From: Bacillus sp. FJAT-29790
Lineage (GTDB): Bacteria > Bacillota > Bacilli > Bacillales > Cytobacillaceae
Assembly: GCF_019039215.1 (NCBI RefSeq)
Contig: NZ_JAHNZZ010000001.1
Span: 2,755,700-2,798,699 of the forward strand
Direction: 5' to 3'
DNA: 43,000 bases
In this document: positions 25,645 through 33,504 of the stretch, piece after piece
Layout of the letters: each line of letters begins with the position of its first letter
Numbering within the stretch: position 1 is the first letter of the stretch
The notes under the pieces: generated by a model
What the model was told of the DNA's origin: nothing
The model's input: only the letters and a program-made list of their open reading frames with translations
Databases searched by the model: none
Translations under genes and position numbers: made by a program

Positions 25645-26565
25645 TTATTGTATTCCGCTTTCGATTGTTAACTGTTTTTTCGCTGTGTCCATTTTTGCCT
25701 TCACACCTAAGGGAATGGAAATATGTGGCGAGCAATGGCCCATTTTGAATCCTCTTAGTGCCGGCTTATTTGCTAAATGGGTATAATGAGCAATCACTTC
25801 ATCTAGTTCCAAGGAAGGTTCCCTTTCTGGCACACAGTTATTAAAATCTCCGATGATGAGACCGGCCGAATTCTCAAGCTTCCCGGCCATATGCAATTGA
25901 TTCAGCATGCGGTCAACAGCACGGGGCTCTTCATTAATTTCTTCGATTAATAAGAGTTTTCCCTTTGTATCGATCTCAAATGGCGTCCCTAGTGAACTAG
26001 CCATTAGAGTTAAGTTTCCTCCGACAACCGGTCCGCTCGCATGGCCTTCAATCAACATTTCAAGTGGGGAAAGCTTGGCTGTATATTCAATTTCTACTGG
26101 TTCAAAAAGCTGCCTAAAATATTCCTTTGTTAAGGGATCCACATCCATTTTTCCAATATCCGACGCGAGCATCGGCCCATGAAATGTAACGAGTCCGGTT
26201 TGTTGACGGATCGCTGTATGCAAAAAGGTAATATCACTGTAACCCCAGAAAATTTTCGGGTTTTCCGCTATGATACTGTATTCGATTTGTGAGGCGATTC
26301 GGGCTGTCCCATATCCCCCGCCCGCACAGATGATAGCTTTTACTTCTTGATCAAGAAACATTTTATGCAAATCTTCTAATCTCTCATAATCGTATCCGGC
26401 TAAATATCCGTATTGATCATATACATGTTTGCCAACCTTCACATTTAAGCCAAGCTTTTCTAAAAAGGCAAAAGAACGCTGAAGGTTTTCCAGATTAGGC
26501 GGGCTTGCAGGTGCAATGATGCCGATTGTATCCCCTTTTTTGAGACGTTGTGGTTTTACTAACAT
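25645..26565 (-). CDS. ykfA: LD-carboxypeptidase, peptidase family S66
   Basis: A 306-residue serine peptidase of the LdcA/MccF type that releases the terminal D-amino acid from murein tetrapeptides. The catalytic serine lies in WGYSDITFLHTAI, preceded by AIICAGGGYGTARI; the Glu/His of the triad are in EEINEEPRAVDRML and FKMGHCSPHISIPLGVKA. The N-terminal GDTIGIIAPASPP is typical. AAGGAAGTG precedes the ATG. With ykfB it forms a two-gene murein peptide recycling operon. Confidence 0.93.
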   Translation of the reverse strand: MLVKPQRLKKGDTIGIIAPASPPNLENLQRSFAFLEKLGLNVKVGKHVYDQYGYLAGYDYERLEDLHKMFLDQEVKAIICAGGGYGTARIASQIEYSIIAENPKIFWGYSDITFLHTAIRQQTGLVTFHGPMLASDIGKMDVDPLTKEYFRQLFEPVEIEYTAKLSPLEMLIEGHASGPVVGGNLTLMASSLGTPFEIDTKGKLLLIEEINEEPRAVDRMLNQLHMAGKLENSAGLIIGDFNNCVPEREPSLELDEVIAHYTHLANKPALRGFKMGHCSPHISIPLGVKAKMDTAKKQLTIESGIQ

Positions 26566-26639
26566 GCTGTCACTTCCTTTATCTTAATTAGCTTCAGGTT
26601 ATAAATTATATGTTAGGGTCTTTGAATTAAGTTATTTAT

Positions 26640-26790
26640 CGCAGATTAACGGGCAGTAAAACTCCGTTTGGTTCAACTAACAACCAGTGGGAGATGAAGC
26701 CGACTAAGAATGCCACGTCCTGGGGCAACGTCGTCCTGTACGTCGGAAAGCCCCCACTGATGGAAGTTTCACTTTGTGCATAATGCGGGA
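26640..26790 (+). mobile_element. Putative IS200/IS605-family right-end remnant
   Basis: The stretch has a GC-rich, structured end resembling the 3' region of tnpB-type IS200/IS605 elements: CAGTGGG (26685-26691) pairs with CCCACTG (26753-26759) across TGGGGCAACGTCGTCCTGTA, then GGAAGTTTCACTT. No tnpA or tnpB coding region remains. The identification is from memory of such ends and is not certain. A 100-codon frame on the other strand is not considered real. Confidence 0.42.
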
Positions 26791-26883
26791 TTCGGAGAAA
26801 TAATGAATTTTTCGAGGGTAATTTAGCAGGGGAAATTAGCCTAGGGCCTATAATAGCGATAAACGAAGAAACGTTGTTAAGCA

Positions 26884-26919
26884 ACAAAGGATATGACTTA
26901 TTGAAGTCATATCCTTTGT
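26884..26919. terminator. Strong hairpin after alaX
   Basis: A perfect 16-bp stem (ACAAAGGATATGACTT and its complement) with a 4-nt loop, 52 bp after the alaX stop. The tail is only weakly T-rich, but the position fits a terminator. Confidence 0.6.
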
Positions 26920-26971
26920 AAATAATTGGTTTATCCAATATCCTGAACTAAGTGGAAAACTCACCGTACTA

Positions 26972-28177
26972 TTATTTAATCTCCTGTTTTGTTAGTTCTA
27001 ATGCCTGTAATAGTAATTGTTCTCCTGTCAACAAAGCTTCACCGCCGCCTTGGGAAAACAAATCGCTTCCGCCACCCTTGCCATTTATCAATGGCAGAAG
27101 TGCACCAGTTATTTGTTTCATACTGATAGTTGGGATCGTTCCTCTCGAGCAGACGAACTGAAGTTTTTCATCTGCCTCATTTACTAGGAAAACTATAACC
27201 TCTTCAGATTGGTTCGTAATCGTGCGTGCAAGCTTCTGCAATTCCTGTACAGATCTATTTTGAAAAACCTTACCTACAATTTTTCCTCTGTCAGACGGCA
27301 CAGCTTTTTCTAGTAATTCGATTGCTTCGTAACCGATTAGTTCTTCACGTAAATCTTCTAGAGATTTTTCCAGCTCCCTTCCATTATCAATCAGCCGTTT
27401 AGCAGCTGTATCCAAATCCTGTTCTGGTGCATTCAGCAATTGGCTCAGTTTCTTGATTGCATTTTGTTTTTGATGGAGCTGCGCTAGAACCCGCGAACCA
27501 CATACAAAATGAATGCGGATTCGTTTCCTTTGCCTCTCCCAATCCAAAATTTTTATTGCTCCTACCTCCGCAGTTGTGTACGGATGCGTTCCGCCGCAAC
27601 CGTTGTAATCAAATTCCGGAATGATTACAAGACGGATATCCTCCGTAACAGAAGGCTGCTTTCGAAGAGGATACTCGGATAATTCATTTGCAGTCACCCA
27701 AATGGTATCAATCGGGCGGTTCTCCATGATGATTTGATTAGCTAGTTCCTCTACTTTTTGAGCTTGTTGTTCCGTCAGCTCTTCAATATCTAAATCAATT
27801 GTGATAAGTTCTTTTCCCAAATGGAAGCTGACTGTCGTGAAACCAAATAATTCTTCAAAAGCCGCAGATAAAATATGCTGGCCGGCATGCTGCTGCATAT
27901 GATCAAACCGCCGATCCCAATCTACTTCACCTAATATGAGACTTTCCTTTACAGGCTCCTCTAAATAGTGACGGATTTCTCCTTCAACTTCCTCTACTTC
28001 AATCACCTTTACACCGTTCAAAATCCCTGTGTCATGAGGCTGGCCTCCACCCGTTGGATAAAATGCAGTCTCTTCCAAGACGGCGTACCATTTTCCTTGT
28101 TCATCCTTGTCCTGCCTAAGCAAATTTGCCGAAAAGGATTTTATGTAAGAATCTTTATAATATAGTTTATTATCCAA
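26972..28177 (-). CDS. alaX: Alanyl-tRNA editing protein AlaX (long form with DHHA1 domain)
   Basis: A 401-residue stand-alone relative of the alanyl-tRNA synthetase editing half that deacylates mischarged tRNA-Ala. It has a beta-barrel start (ETAFYPTGGGQPHDTG ~37-52), the editing-site zinc motif HAGQH (97-101) with CGGTH (~200), a coiled-coil middle, and a C-terminal DHHA1 domain ending in GKGGGSDLFSQGGG. The TTG at 28177 has GGAGAGG 8 nt upstream and gives the normal family N-terminus. A longer frame to 28258 would add 27 basic residues, partly from a repeat element, and is rejected. Confidence 0.9.
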   Translation of the reverse strand: MDNKLYYKDSYIKSFSANLLRQDKDEQGKWYAVLEETAFYPTGGGQPHDTGILNGVKVIEVEEVEGEIRHYLEEPVKESLILGEVDWDRRFDHMQQHAGQHILSAAFEELFGFTTVSFHLGKELITIDLDIEELTEQQAQKVEELANQIIMENRPIDTIWVTANELSEYPLRKQPSVTEDIRLVIIPEFDYNGCGGTHPYTTAEVGAIKILDWERQRKRIRIHFVCGSRVLAQLHQKQNAIKKLSQLLNAPEQDLDTAAKRLIDNGRELEKSLEDLREELIGYEAIELLEKAVPSDRGKIVGKVFQNRSVQELQKLARTITNQSEEVIVFLVNEADEKLQFVCSRGTIPTISMKQITGALLPLINGKGGGSDLFSQGGGEALLTGEQLLLQALELTKQEIK

Positions 28178-28220
28178 TGAGAAGCCTCTCCTTTTTTCAA
28201 TGGCTTTTTTAAACTTGCCT

Positions 28221-28305
28221 GTTGATTTCCACTCAAAGCGCTTCGCTTTCCGTTCCAATCAACAAAGTGTAACAATCAACATTAAGCTTTAATTGAGCCT
28301 TTTCT
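28221..28305 (+). repeat. Intergenic repeat copy 4 (mini form)
   Basis: A 43-bp version (28221-28263): GTTGATT and AATCAAC ends around AAAGCG/CGCTTT, with the whole GC-rich middle missing. The 3' flank (ATCAACATTAAGCTTTAATT, then GAGCC) matches the flank of copy 2, which proves common descent. Confidence 0.75.
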
Positions 28306-28341
28306 TTAAATCAGTTAATGCCTCGCAGTAAAATTTAATTT

Positions 28342-29715
28342 TTATATGTCGCATAGAACCTGTTTATCTAGCAATTTTTTCCCTCTCTCATAATATTTCT
28401 GCATTTCGTTTTCTGGAACCATGCTGCCGCCTGTGCCCCAAATGATATGAGTAGCATTTTTTAAATGTGATTCCAATTGATTATTTTTAATGTATTCTTT
28501 TCCTGCATGTGATTTCGATAAGTGCACAGGACCAAGGAACCCGGCGAGAGCAGATGGTTCAAGATAGATTTCTTCCGTATCTGCAAGTATTGCCAGCAAG
28601 GCAAATAATTTATCATCTTCTACTGAGTAAACTCCGCTAATTTTTTCCTCCAGTATTTTTCCTACAAAGCCTGAAGGTCGACCTACAGCAAGCCCGTCTG
28701 CTTCCGTTTTGTTATCTAGCCCAAAGTCCTGAACAGATACTTGATCATGAAGCCCAGTCATTAAACCAATAAGCATGCATGGCGAGTGAGTCGGCTCCAC
28801 AAAGAAACAATGAACGTGTTCCTTAAAAATAAGCTTTAGTCCAAATGTTACACCTCCGGGTCCACCCCCAACTCCACAAGGAAGATAGACGAACAGCGGG
28901 TGTTCTTCATCCACCGGTCTATTCATTTCCTCAAGCTGCTTCTTCAAACGGAAAGCGGCTACGGCATAGCCGAGGAATAGATGCTTGGAGGCTTCATCAT
29001 CAACAAAGTACATATTTGGGTCCTGATCTGCCTGCTTTCTCCCATGTGCGACCGCTTCACTGAAATCAGAAGCATGCTCGACGACGAAAACGCCTTTTTC
29101 CCGAAGCAAATCTTTTTTCCATTGTTTCGCATCAGCAGACATATGAACAAAAACCTTGAAACCAAGTTGTGCACTCATTATTCCAATACTTAGTCCTAAA
29201 TTTCCCGTTGAGCCGACAGCAATCGAATATTTGGAAAAGAAATCCTTGAATTTTTGATCGGCAAACATTGAATAATCATCTTCCACCGTTATCAAGCCAT
29301 GCTCCAATGCGAGCTCTTCCGCGTATTTTAATACCTCATAAATACCGCCTCTCGCCTTAATGGAGCCTGAGATTGGCAAGTGGCTGTCACATTTCAACAA
29401 TAACCTTCCAGGAAGTTCCTGTTGTATGAAAGGTTCTATTCTAGCTATCATCTTTGGAATGGGAACAAGCGATGATTCGATTAACCCGTTTGCTTCTGCT
29501 GTTTCCGGAAAAACTTTTGCGATATACGGGGCAAAACGTGCCAGCCGCTCCTCTGCATCAATCGCATCTTCTAGTGTCAGAGAAAAGAACCCCGCTAAGG
29601 AATTGTACTTTGGATTCGTCCAAAATACTTCCTTTAACGCTGTTATTTCCGCCAATAGCGGATTCTCCTTTCCCCACTCCTCCATTGTTTTCCCATAAAT
29701 AAATTCCTTTGGCAT
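28342..29715 (-). CDS. dsdA: D-serine ammonia-lyase
   Basis: A 457-residue PLP enzyme that deaminates D-serine to pyruvate. The Schiff-base lysine is K120 in [26 protein letters not shown] binds the phosphate, and [18 protein letters not shown], with [14 protein letters not shown], are DsdA signatures. The start is uncertain: GTG at 29727, ATG at 29724 or ATG at 29715. The last is chosen because AAAGGTG then stands at the right distance. Length agrees with the family. It is monocistronic; no dsdX or dsdC neighbour is seen. Confidence 0.94.
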   Translation of the reverse strand: MPKEFIYGKTMEEWGKENPLLAEITALKEVFWTNPKYNSLAGFFSLTLEDAIDAEERLARFAPYIAKVFPETAEANGLIESSLVPIPKMIARIEPFIQQELPGRLLLKCDSHLPISGSIKARGGIYEVLKYAEELALEHGLITVEDDYSMFADQKFKDFFSKYSIAVGSTGNLGLSIGIMSAQLGFKVFVHMSADAKQWKKDLLREKGVFVVEHASDFSEAVAHGRKQADQDPNMYFVDDEASKHLFLGYAVAAFRLKKQLEEMNRPVDEEHPLFVYLPCGVGGGPGGVTFGLKLIFKEHVHCFFVEPTHSPCMLIGLMTGLHDQVSVQDFGLDNKTEADGLAVGRPSGFVGKILEEKISGVYSVEDDKLFALLAILADTEEIYLEPSALAGFLGPVHLSKSHAGKEYIKNNQLESHLKNATHIIWGTGGSMVPENEMQKYYERGKKLLDKQVLCDI

Positions 29716-29800
29716 TCCAATCATCACCTTTCAAAATAATCAGTAATTTGATTATACATCGATTTCTCATAATTGATTGCTTTTCTTACGAAAAAACAGA

Positions 29801-29839
29801 AAAATCCCCTTTCTGCTTGTCAGCGAAAGGGGGGTTTTT
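29801..29839. terminator. Bidirectional terminator between dsdA and the enolase-family gene
   Basis: AAAAATCCCCTTTC pairs with GAAAGGGGGGTTTTT around TGCTTGTCAGC. It probably ends transcription of the gene at 30088. Confidence 0.75.
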
Positions 29840-29882
29840 CCAAAACTTTCTATCTAAATTATTTACTAGTCTAGTAAAACAT

Positions 29883-29945
29883 ATGCAAATTTTGTACTTG
29901 TATGCTTTTTAATAAATTCTCTTAATCAAACGTTTGATTAAATAC
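29883..29945. repeat. Palindrome copy A (TTAATCAAACGTTTGATTAA)
   Basis: The perfect 20-bp palindrome is at 29922-29941. It is preceded by GCAAATTTTGTACTTGTATG...AAATTCTC, shared with copies B and C at 32.5 and 33.4 kb. The central AAACGTTT resembles LacI/GalR-family operators. It lies upstream of dsdA and downstream of the enolase-family gene. Confidence 0.7.
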
Positions 29946-30087
29946 TTTGAGCGGTAGATAAACCTCGTTCCTCCATCATTTCCACCAAATCGCGAAAACT
30001 GAGGTTATACCGTAGGTACCATCTTACCGTTAACAGAATTATCTTAAAGTTTTTGCACCAGAACCCATTTGTTAACGTTAGACGAGA

Positions 30088-31302
30088 TTACTCGATAATC
30101 GATTCTCTCCTGTGAAAATCTGATCGTTCAAACACTTCAGGTCGTAAAGACGTTCCTAATCCAGGACCTTGAAGTGGATAAACACGACCTTCTTTAATTA
30201 GCGGGAGTTCTGTCAGAAGCTCTTGGTACCATCCGTAATAAAAAGAACGTACTGCCTCTTGAACAAATGCATTACTTGCGTTTATTGACAGATGAACATC
30301 TACAACAAATGAAAGTGGTCCAACACAATCGTGTGTTGCAATTGGGATTTGGTATATCTCCGCTAATGTTGCAATTCGTTTACCTTCAGATATCCCGCCT
30401 GTCCATGTTGGATCAAAAATAAGAACATCGGTCGCCTTCCGTTCTAAAAGCTCACGATATGCCCATCGTGTACCTAGAGTTTCACTCGCCGCTATCGGAA
30501 TATTGATAGATTCGGAAAGTCCAGACAAAGCATCTAGATTATCCATTTTGATAGGGTCCTCATACCAGAAAGGATTATACTCCTCTAAAGCATTCGCAAT
30601 TTGTTTCGCGGTTCTTACATCCCACTTCGAATGCATCTCTACCATTATTTCAATTTTATCTCCAACTCTTTTACGGATTTTTTCAAATGGAATAAGGGCT
30701 TTTTTTAAATTTTCATTCGAAATATAATGTCCTCCTGAAGCTTCTGCATAAGGATCAAAAGGCCAAATTTTCATACCCATAAATCCTTCAGAAATTAAAC
30801 TCTCAGCCAATTCATCCGCATTATTCATGAAAGCATCTAAATCGTTATAAGGTTCTAAATTTGCACTTTTGCCAATTCCCCAATTATCTACGGGTAAACC
30901 ACCATTCTTAGGCTTGCCTTGTGTATAGTGGGGGCCTGCACAAGTATTATATAAGGGAATACTTTCTCGAAATGCGCCACCCAATAATTGATAAATTGGT
31001 TGGTTCGTTACCTTTCCGAAAATATCCCAAAGAGCAATATCTAAAGCTGAACGCCCTCGATTTTCAATCCCTGTACTTCGTGATCCGACAAAGCCAACCA
31101 TTGCATTCCAATGACAATCAATAGTTAATGGATCTTGACCAAGCAATACGCCTGCACCTGTTTCGTGTATCCAAGATTCAACCGCTTCAGCAGCAAAATA
31201 GGTTTCTCCTAACCCAATCAGTCCTTCATCCGTATGTATTTGTACATAGCAAATATTAGGAAATTTGTCGATTCTAATTGTTTCTAATTTTGTTATTTTC
31301 AT
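30088..31302 (-). CDS. Enolase-superfamily acid-sugar dehydratase (mandelate racemase subgroup)
   Basis: A 404-residue enzyme with the MLE/MR lid domain (1-~120) and barrel. Metal ligands are E222, E248 (WYEDP) and E274 (ASETLG). H224 in VEMHSKW and H324 in IATHDCVGP are the acid/base candidates, and GFMGMKIWPF supplies K178. The arrangement is that of galactonate/gluconate-type dehydratases, which make 2-keto-3-deoxy acids; the precise sugar is unknown. The ATG at 31302 has AAGGAAT 8 nt upstream; one at 31314 overlaps that site. Remnants of an MFS anion transporter and an IclR regulator directly upstream suggest it is the survivor of a sugar-acid operon. Confidence 0.85.
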   Translation of the reverse strand: MKITKLETIRIDKFPNICYVQIHTDEGLIGLGETYFAAEAVESWIHETGAGVLLGQDPLTIDCHWNAMVGFVGSRSTGIENRGRSALDIALWDIFGKVTNQPIYQLLGGAFRESIPLYNTCAGPHYTQGKPKNGGLPVDNWGIGKSANLEPYNDLDAFMNNADELAESLISEGFMGMKIWPFDPYAEASGGHYISNENLKKALIPFEKIRKRVGDKIEIMVEMHSKWDVRTAKQIANALEEYNPFWYEDPIKMDNLDALSGLSESINIPIAASETLGTRWAYRELLERKATDVLIFDPTWTGGISEGKRIATLAEIYQIPIATHDCVGPLSFVVDVHLSINASNAFVQEAVRSFYYGWYQELLTELPLIKEGRVYPLQGPGLGTSLRPEVFERSDFHRRESIIE

Positions 31303-31509
31303 ATTTATATCCATTCCTTTTCTTCACTCAAGGTACAAAACGCAATGAAATAAATTTGTGCTTTGAGCATTTATTTATTAATCTAAAACTACAGGAACAA
31401 CAGTTCTAATTTTCAATTCAGTCTAAAAATTACATTTGTTCTTTAACTGAATCAGTAACAATTTTTTTCTTTGTTTCATCTTACTCAAGTCAATCATTTC
31501 TAGCTTATC

Positions 31510-31960
31510 TATAATCAGTAGGAAGCTTATTCCTTCCAGTAAAGCAACTGCACTCGTATAATACATCGCCCAATGCTACCCACACCATATTACCGAAATC
31601 GTTCGCAAAAAAATCCACCAGACAGATCAACGATGAAACGATCATTCCTGAAACAATGTATTTTATGTGCAACAGTAAGGGATCGCCCTCTCTTTAATAA
31701 ACACCTTGTTGAAGGTAAACGATAAACCACGTCAGAAAAAAGTAGTGGGTGAAAGCTCCTGCGAATTGGGTAAAAAAGATCCCCCATACTTTTCGCTGTT
31801 TCACAACATACATTATTTCTTCAAAACAAAATTTTTGACTGTTAGTCTGTTTATGATCAGAGTCAAATCCTCCATTTTGTTTTATATTATAAAACTGGGT
31901 TTTTAAAAACTTCGTTAAGAGAGGGGACTCATCTGACTGGAGTCCCATATCCCATTTGTT
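31510..31960 (-). pseudogene. Decayed MFS anion:cation symporter (sugar-acid transporter)
   Basis: Across shifted frames on the minus strand I read pieces of an ACS-family MFS transporter in the right order: the cytoplasmic loop (FYNIKQNGGFDSDHKQTNSQ), helix 7 (VVKQRKVWGIFFTQF, then HYFFLTWFIVYLQQGVY), then after a loss of ~50 codons LLKRGRSLTVAHK, and in another frame VSGMIVSSLICLVDFFANDF with GNMVWVALG. The N-terminal half is missing. It lies immediately upstream of the acid-sugar dehydratase, which fits a lost aldonate uptake gene. Confidence 0.78.
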
Positions 31961-32100
31961 TTGATAATTCGGAGCCTGCTTGCATAAGTTTTGTGCAAGC
32001 CCATTCGCTCGCTTATTTATGTAATCTTAAGCTCCGTTGTATGTTCATCAAATAGATCAAGGATTCGAAGGGCACGGTCTATAGATTGAATAATTGGCAT
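31960..32100 (-). pseudogene. Truncated IclR regulator remnant
   Basis: On the minus strand from 32100 the frame reads MPIIQSIDRALRILDLFDEH, nearly identical to the start of the intact IclR protein at 2172. An in-frame TAA then stands where the intact gene has Glu of the ITEISK motif, followed in the same frame by ISERMGLHK, matching ISKRMNLHK. Homology then ends and MFS remnant sequence begins within about 60 bp, so a deletion joined the two. Only ~40 codons of the DNA-binding domain survive. Confidence 0.85.
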
Positions 32101-32409
32101 GAAGCTCTACCCTACTTGTTTTAAAATATAGGAACTTGTTTTTCTATTGTGATTCTATTTATAATTTTATTTTAAAATTCTGAAAAGTCAATCCCCTTTT
32201 AAAATTAATGTAGTGGATTATTACAAAATGTAAGAAGAATAGTTTCTGTATCTTGTTGGCTACACCCCACACCCATCAAACTAACGAAACGAACTCCCCC
32301 CCTAATATGGAAACGACTCAAAATGAAGTGGCTCACTTTTGAAGTGATCACTCCGGCTCAAATTAATATCGACAAATACAATAGCACCTATTGGTGACCG
32401 TATTCCCTT

Positions 32410-32549
32410 TTCGAGCGCTTTTCCATCTAAATTACTTCCTATTCTATTTATGCTGGAGGCATTCAATCTTGTGCACAAATTTTGCATATGCATGTTCATT
32501 CAGTTATTTCGAGTTATTAATTAATTCTCTTAATCAAACGTTTGATTAA
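32410..32549. repeat. Palindrome copy B with long flank
   Basis: Perfect palindrome at 32530-32549. About 115 bp to its left (from TTTATGCTGGAGGCATTCAAT) match the flank of copy C at 33.36-33.46 kb with point differences. No convincing gene lies in this stretch. Confidence 0.7.
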
Positions 32550-32561
32550 GAACCTTAAGTA

Positions 32562-32581
32562 TTAATCAAACGTTTGATTAA
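32562..32581. promoter_or_regulatory. Second adjacent palindrome
   Basis: TTAATCAAACGTTTGATTAA again, centred 32 bp (about three helical turns) from the copy at 32530-32549, so two dimers would bind on the same DNA face. No matching regulator gene is in the window. Confidence 0.55.
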
Positions 32582-32734
32582 ATACTACAATTGCTTAATA
32601 GGATAATTTGTAGGAGATTACCTTCTCGAATTTAAGTAAAGGGAGACTTTTAAAGACTAGTTAATTTAGGAGTACAGTAACTAAATAAGAAGGTTCTACT
32701 TGGAATAACAATGGAGGTATTTTACGGGGAAAAC

Positions 32735-33170
32735 ATCAATTTATAAAAGTGAAAAAGGGAAAAGGGAAATTTTCCATCACTATGAAAATTATTTAAGACT
32801 TTGACATACGATGTCGAGAGACTTTATATTGATACAAGTTTTTGAAAAACACATATGCTTGTAGCAGGTCCAAGTAATGGTAAACCTTTGTTTTTACTTC
32901 AAAGCGGCAATTCCATTAATCCAATGACATTATCCTGGTTTTCACCTCTAATAGATAAGTATAGAATTTACGCAACTGAAAACGATCGGTCACCCCGGAT
33001 ATAGTGATTAAAATAGGCTATCAGCAAAGGATACCAGCTTTGCTTTATGGATATATGAGCTAATGAACTATTTTAATATTGAAAGGTGTGCATTTATAGG
33101 TCCTTCCTACGGTGCTGGAATCATTTTAAGATTTCTAAGTTTAATCTGGATACCCCCAACAAATTTTAAT
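32735..33170 (+). pseudogene. Decayed alpha/beta hydrolase
   Basis: Plus-strand pieces in order: DVERLYIDTSF, a TGA in place of an expected Gly codon, KTHMLVAGPSNGKPLFLLQS, SINPMTLSWFSPLIDKYRIY, then after a one-base shift TIGHPGYSD, then in another frame DTSFALWIYELMNYFNIERC followed by AFIGPSYGAGIILRF, which includes the nucleophile-elbow serine (GPSYG). The C-terminal part with the acid and histidine is not recognisable. At least one nonsense mutation and two frameshifts make it a clear pseudogene of a Bacillus-type hydrolase. Confidence 0.85.
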
Positions 33171-33350
33171 AATCTTACTATTTTTCTACAATCGGACGCC
33201 GGTTTTTTGAACAAGAGGTAAAAAGGGTGATATATATTAACACACGGCTAATATATATCACCCTCTATGTTTTATGACTTTTTACGATTTAGGTCTTGAA
33301 ATGAATACCTTGCTTTTTCGTTGCATGATAACCAATCTATTAAAATTACC
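33171..33350. other. Non-coding stretch with hairpin
   Basis: It includes GGGTGATATATATTA and TAATATATATCACCC around 33227-33264, a 15-bp inverted repeat with a short loop that could be a terminator. Otherwise no feature is recognised. Confidence 0.5.
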
Positions 33351-33354
33351 CCAT

Positions 33355-33460
33355 TATTTATGCTAGTGGCATTCAATCATATAGCAATTTTTGTACCTGC
33401 ATGTTTATTCAATTGCTTCGGGTCTTTAAATTAAATTCTCTTAATCAAACGTTTGATTAA
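33355..33460. repeat. Palindrome copy C with long flank
   Basis: The perfect 20-bp palindrome is at 33441-33460. The left flank (TTATGCTAGTGGCATTCAAT onward) aligns with copy B. It ends 44 bp beyond the stop codon of the lyase gene. Confidence 0.7.
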
Positions 33461-33504
33461 ATAGAATATATTGATCAATTGCTAACATATCTAAAAGAAA
33501 AAAG

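Noticed and set aside
26636-26938. 100-codon frame on the minus strand
   Set aside because: No family resemblance; it spans the putative IS end and a hairpin terminator.
28178-28258. N-terminal extension of alaX starting at 28258
   Set aside because: The added residues are basic and partly encoded by the mini repeat; a TTG at 28177 with GGAGAGG fits the family N-terminus.
32302-32499. 65-codon minus-strand frame between the IclR remnant and palindrome B
   Set aside because: It overlaps the direct repeat flank, has no convincing ribosome binding site, and shows no recognisable domain.
29922-33460. CRISPR-like array from the repeated 20-mer
   Set aside because: Copies are irregularly spaced over 3.6 kb, perfectly palindromic, and no cas genes are present.
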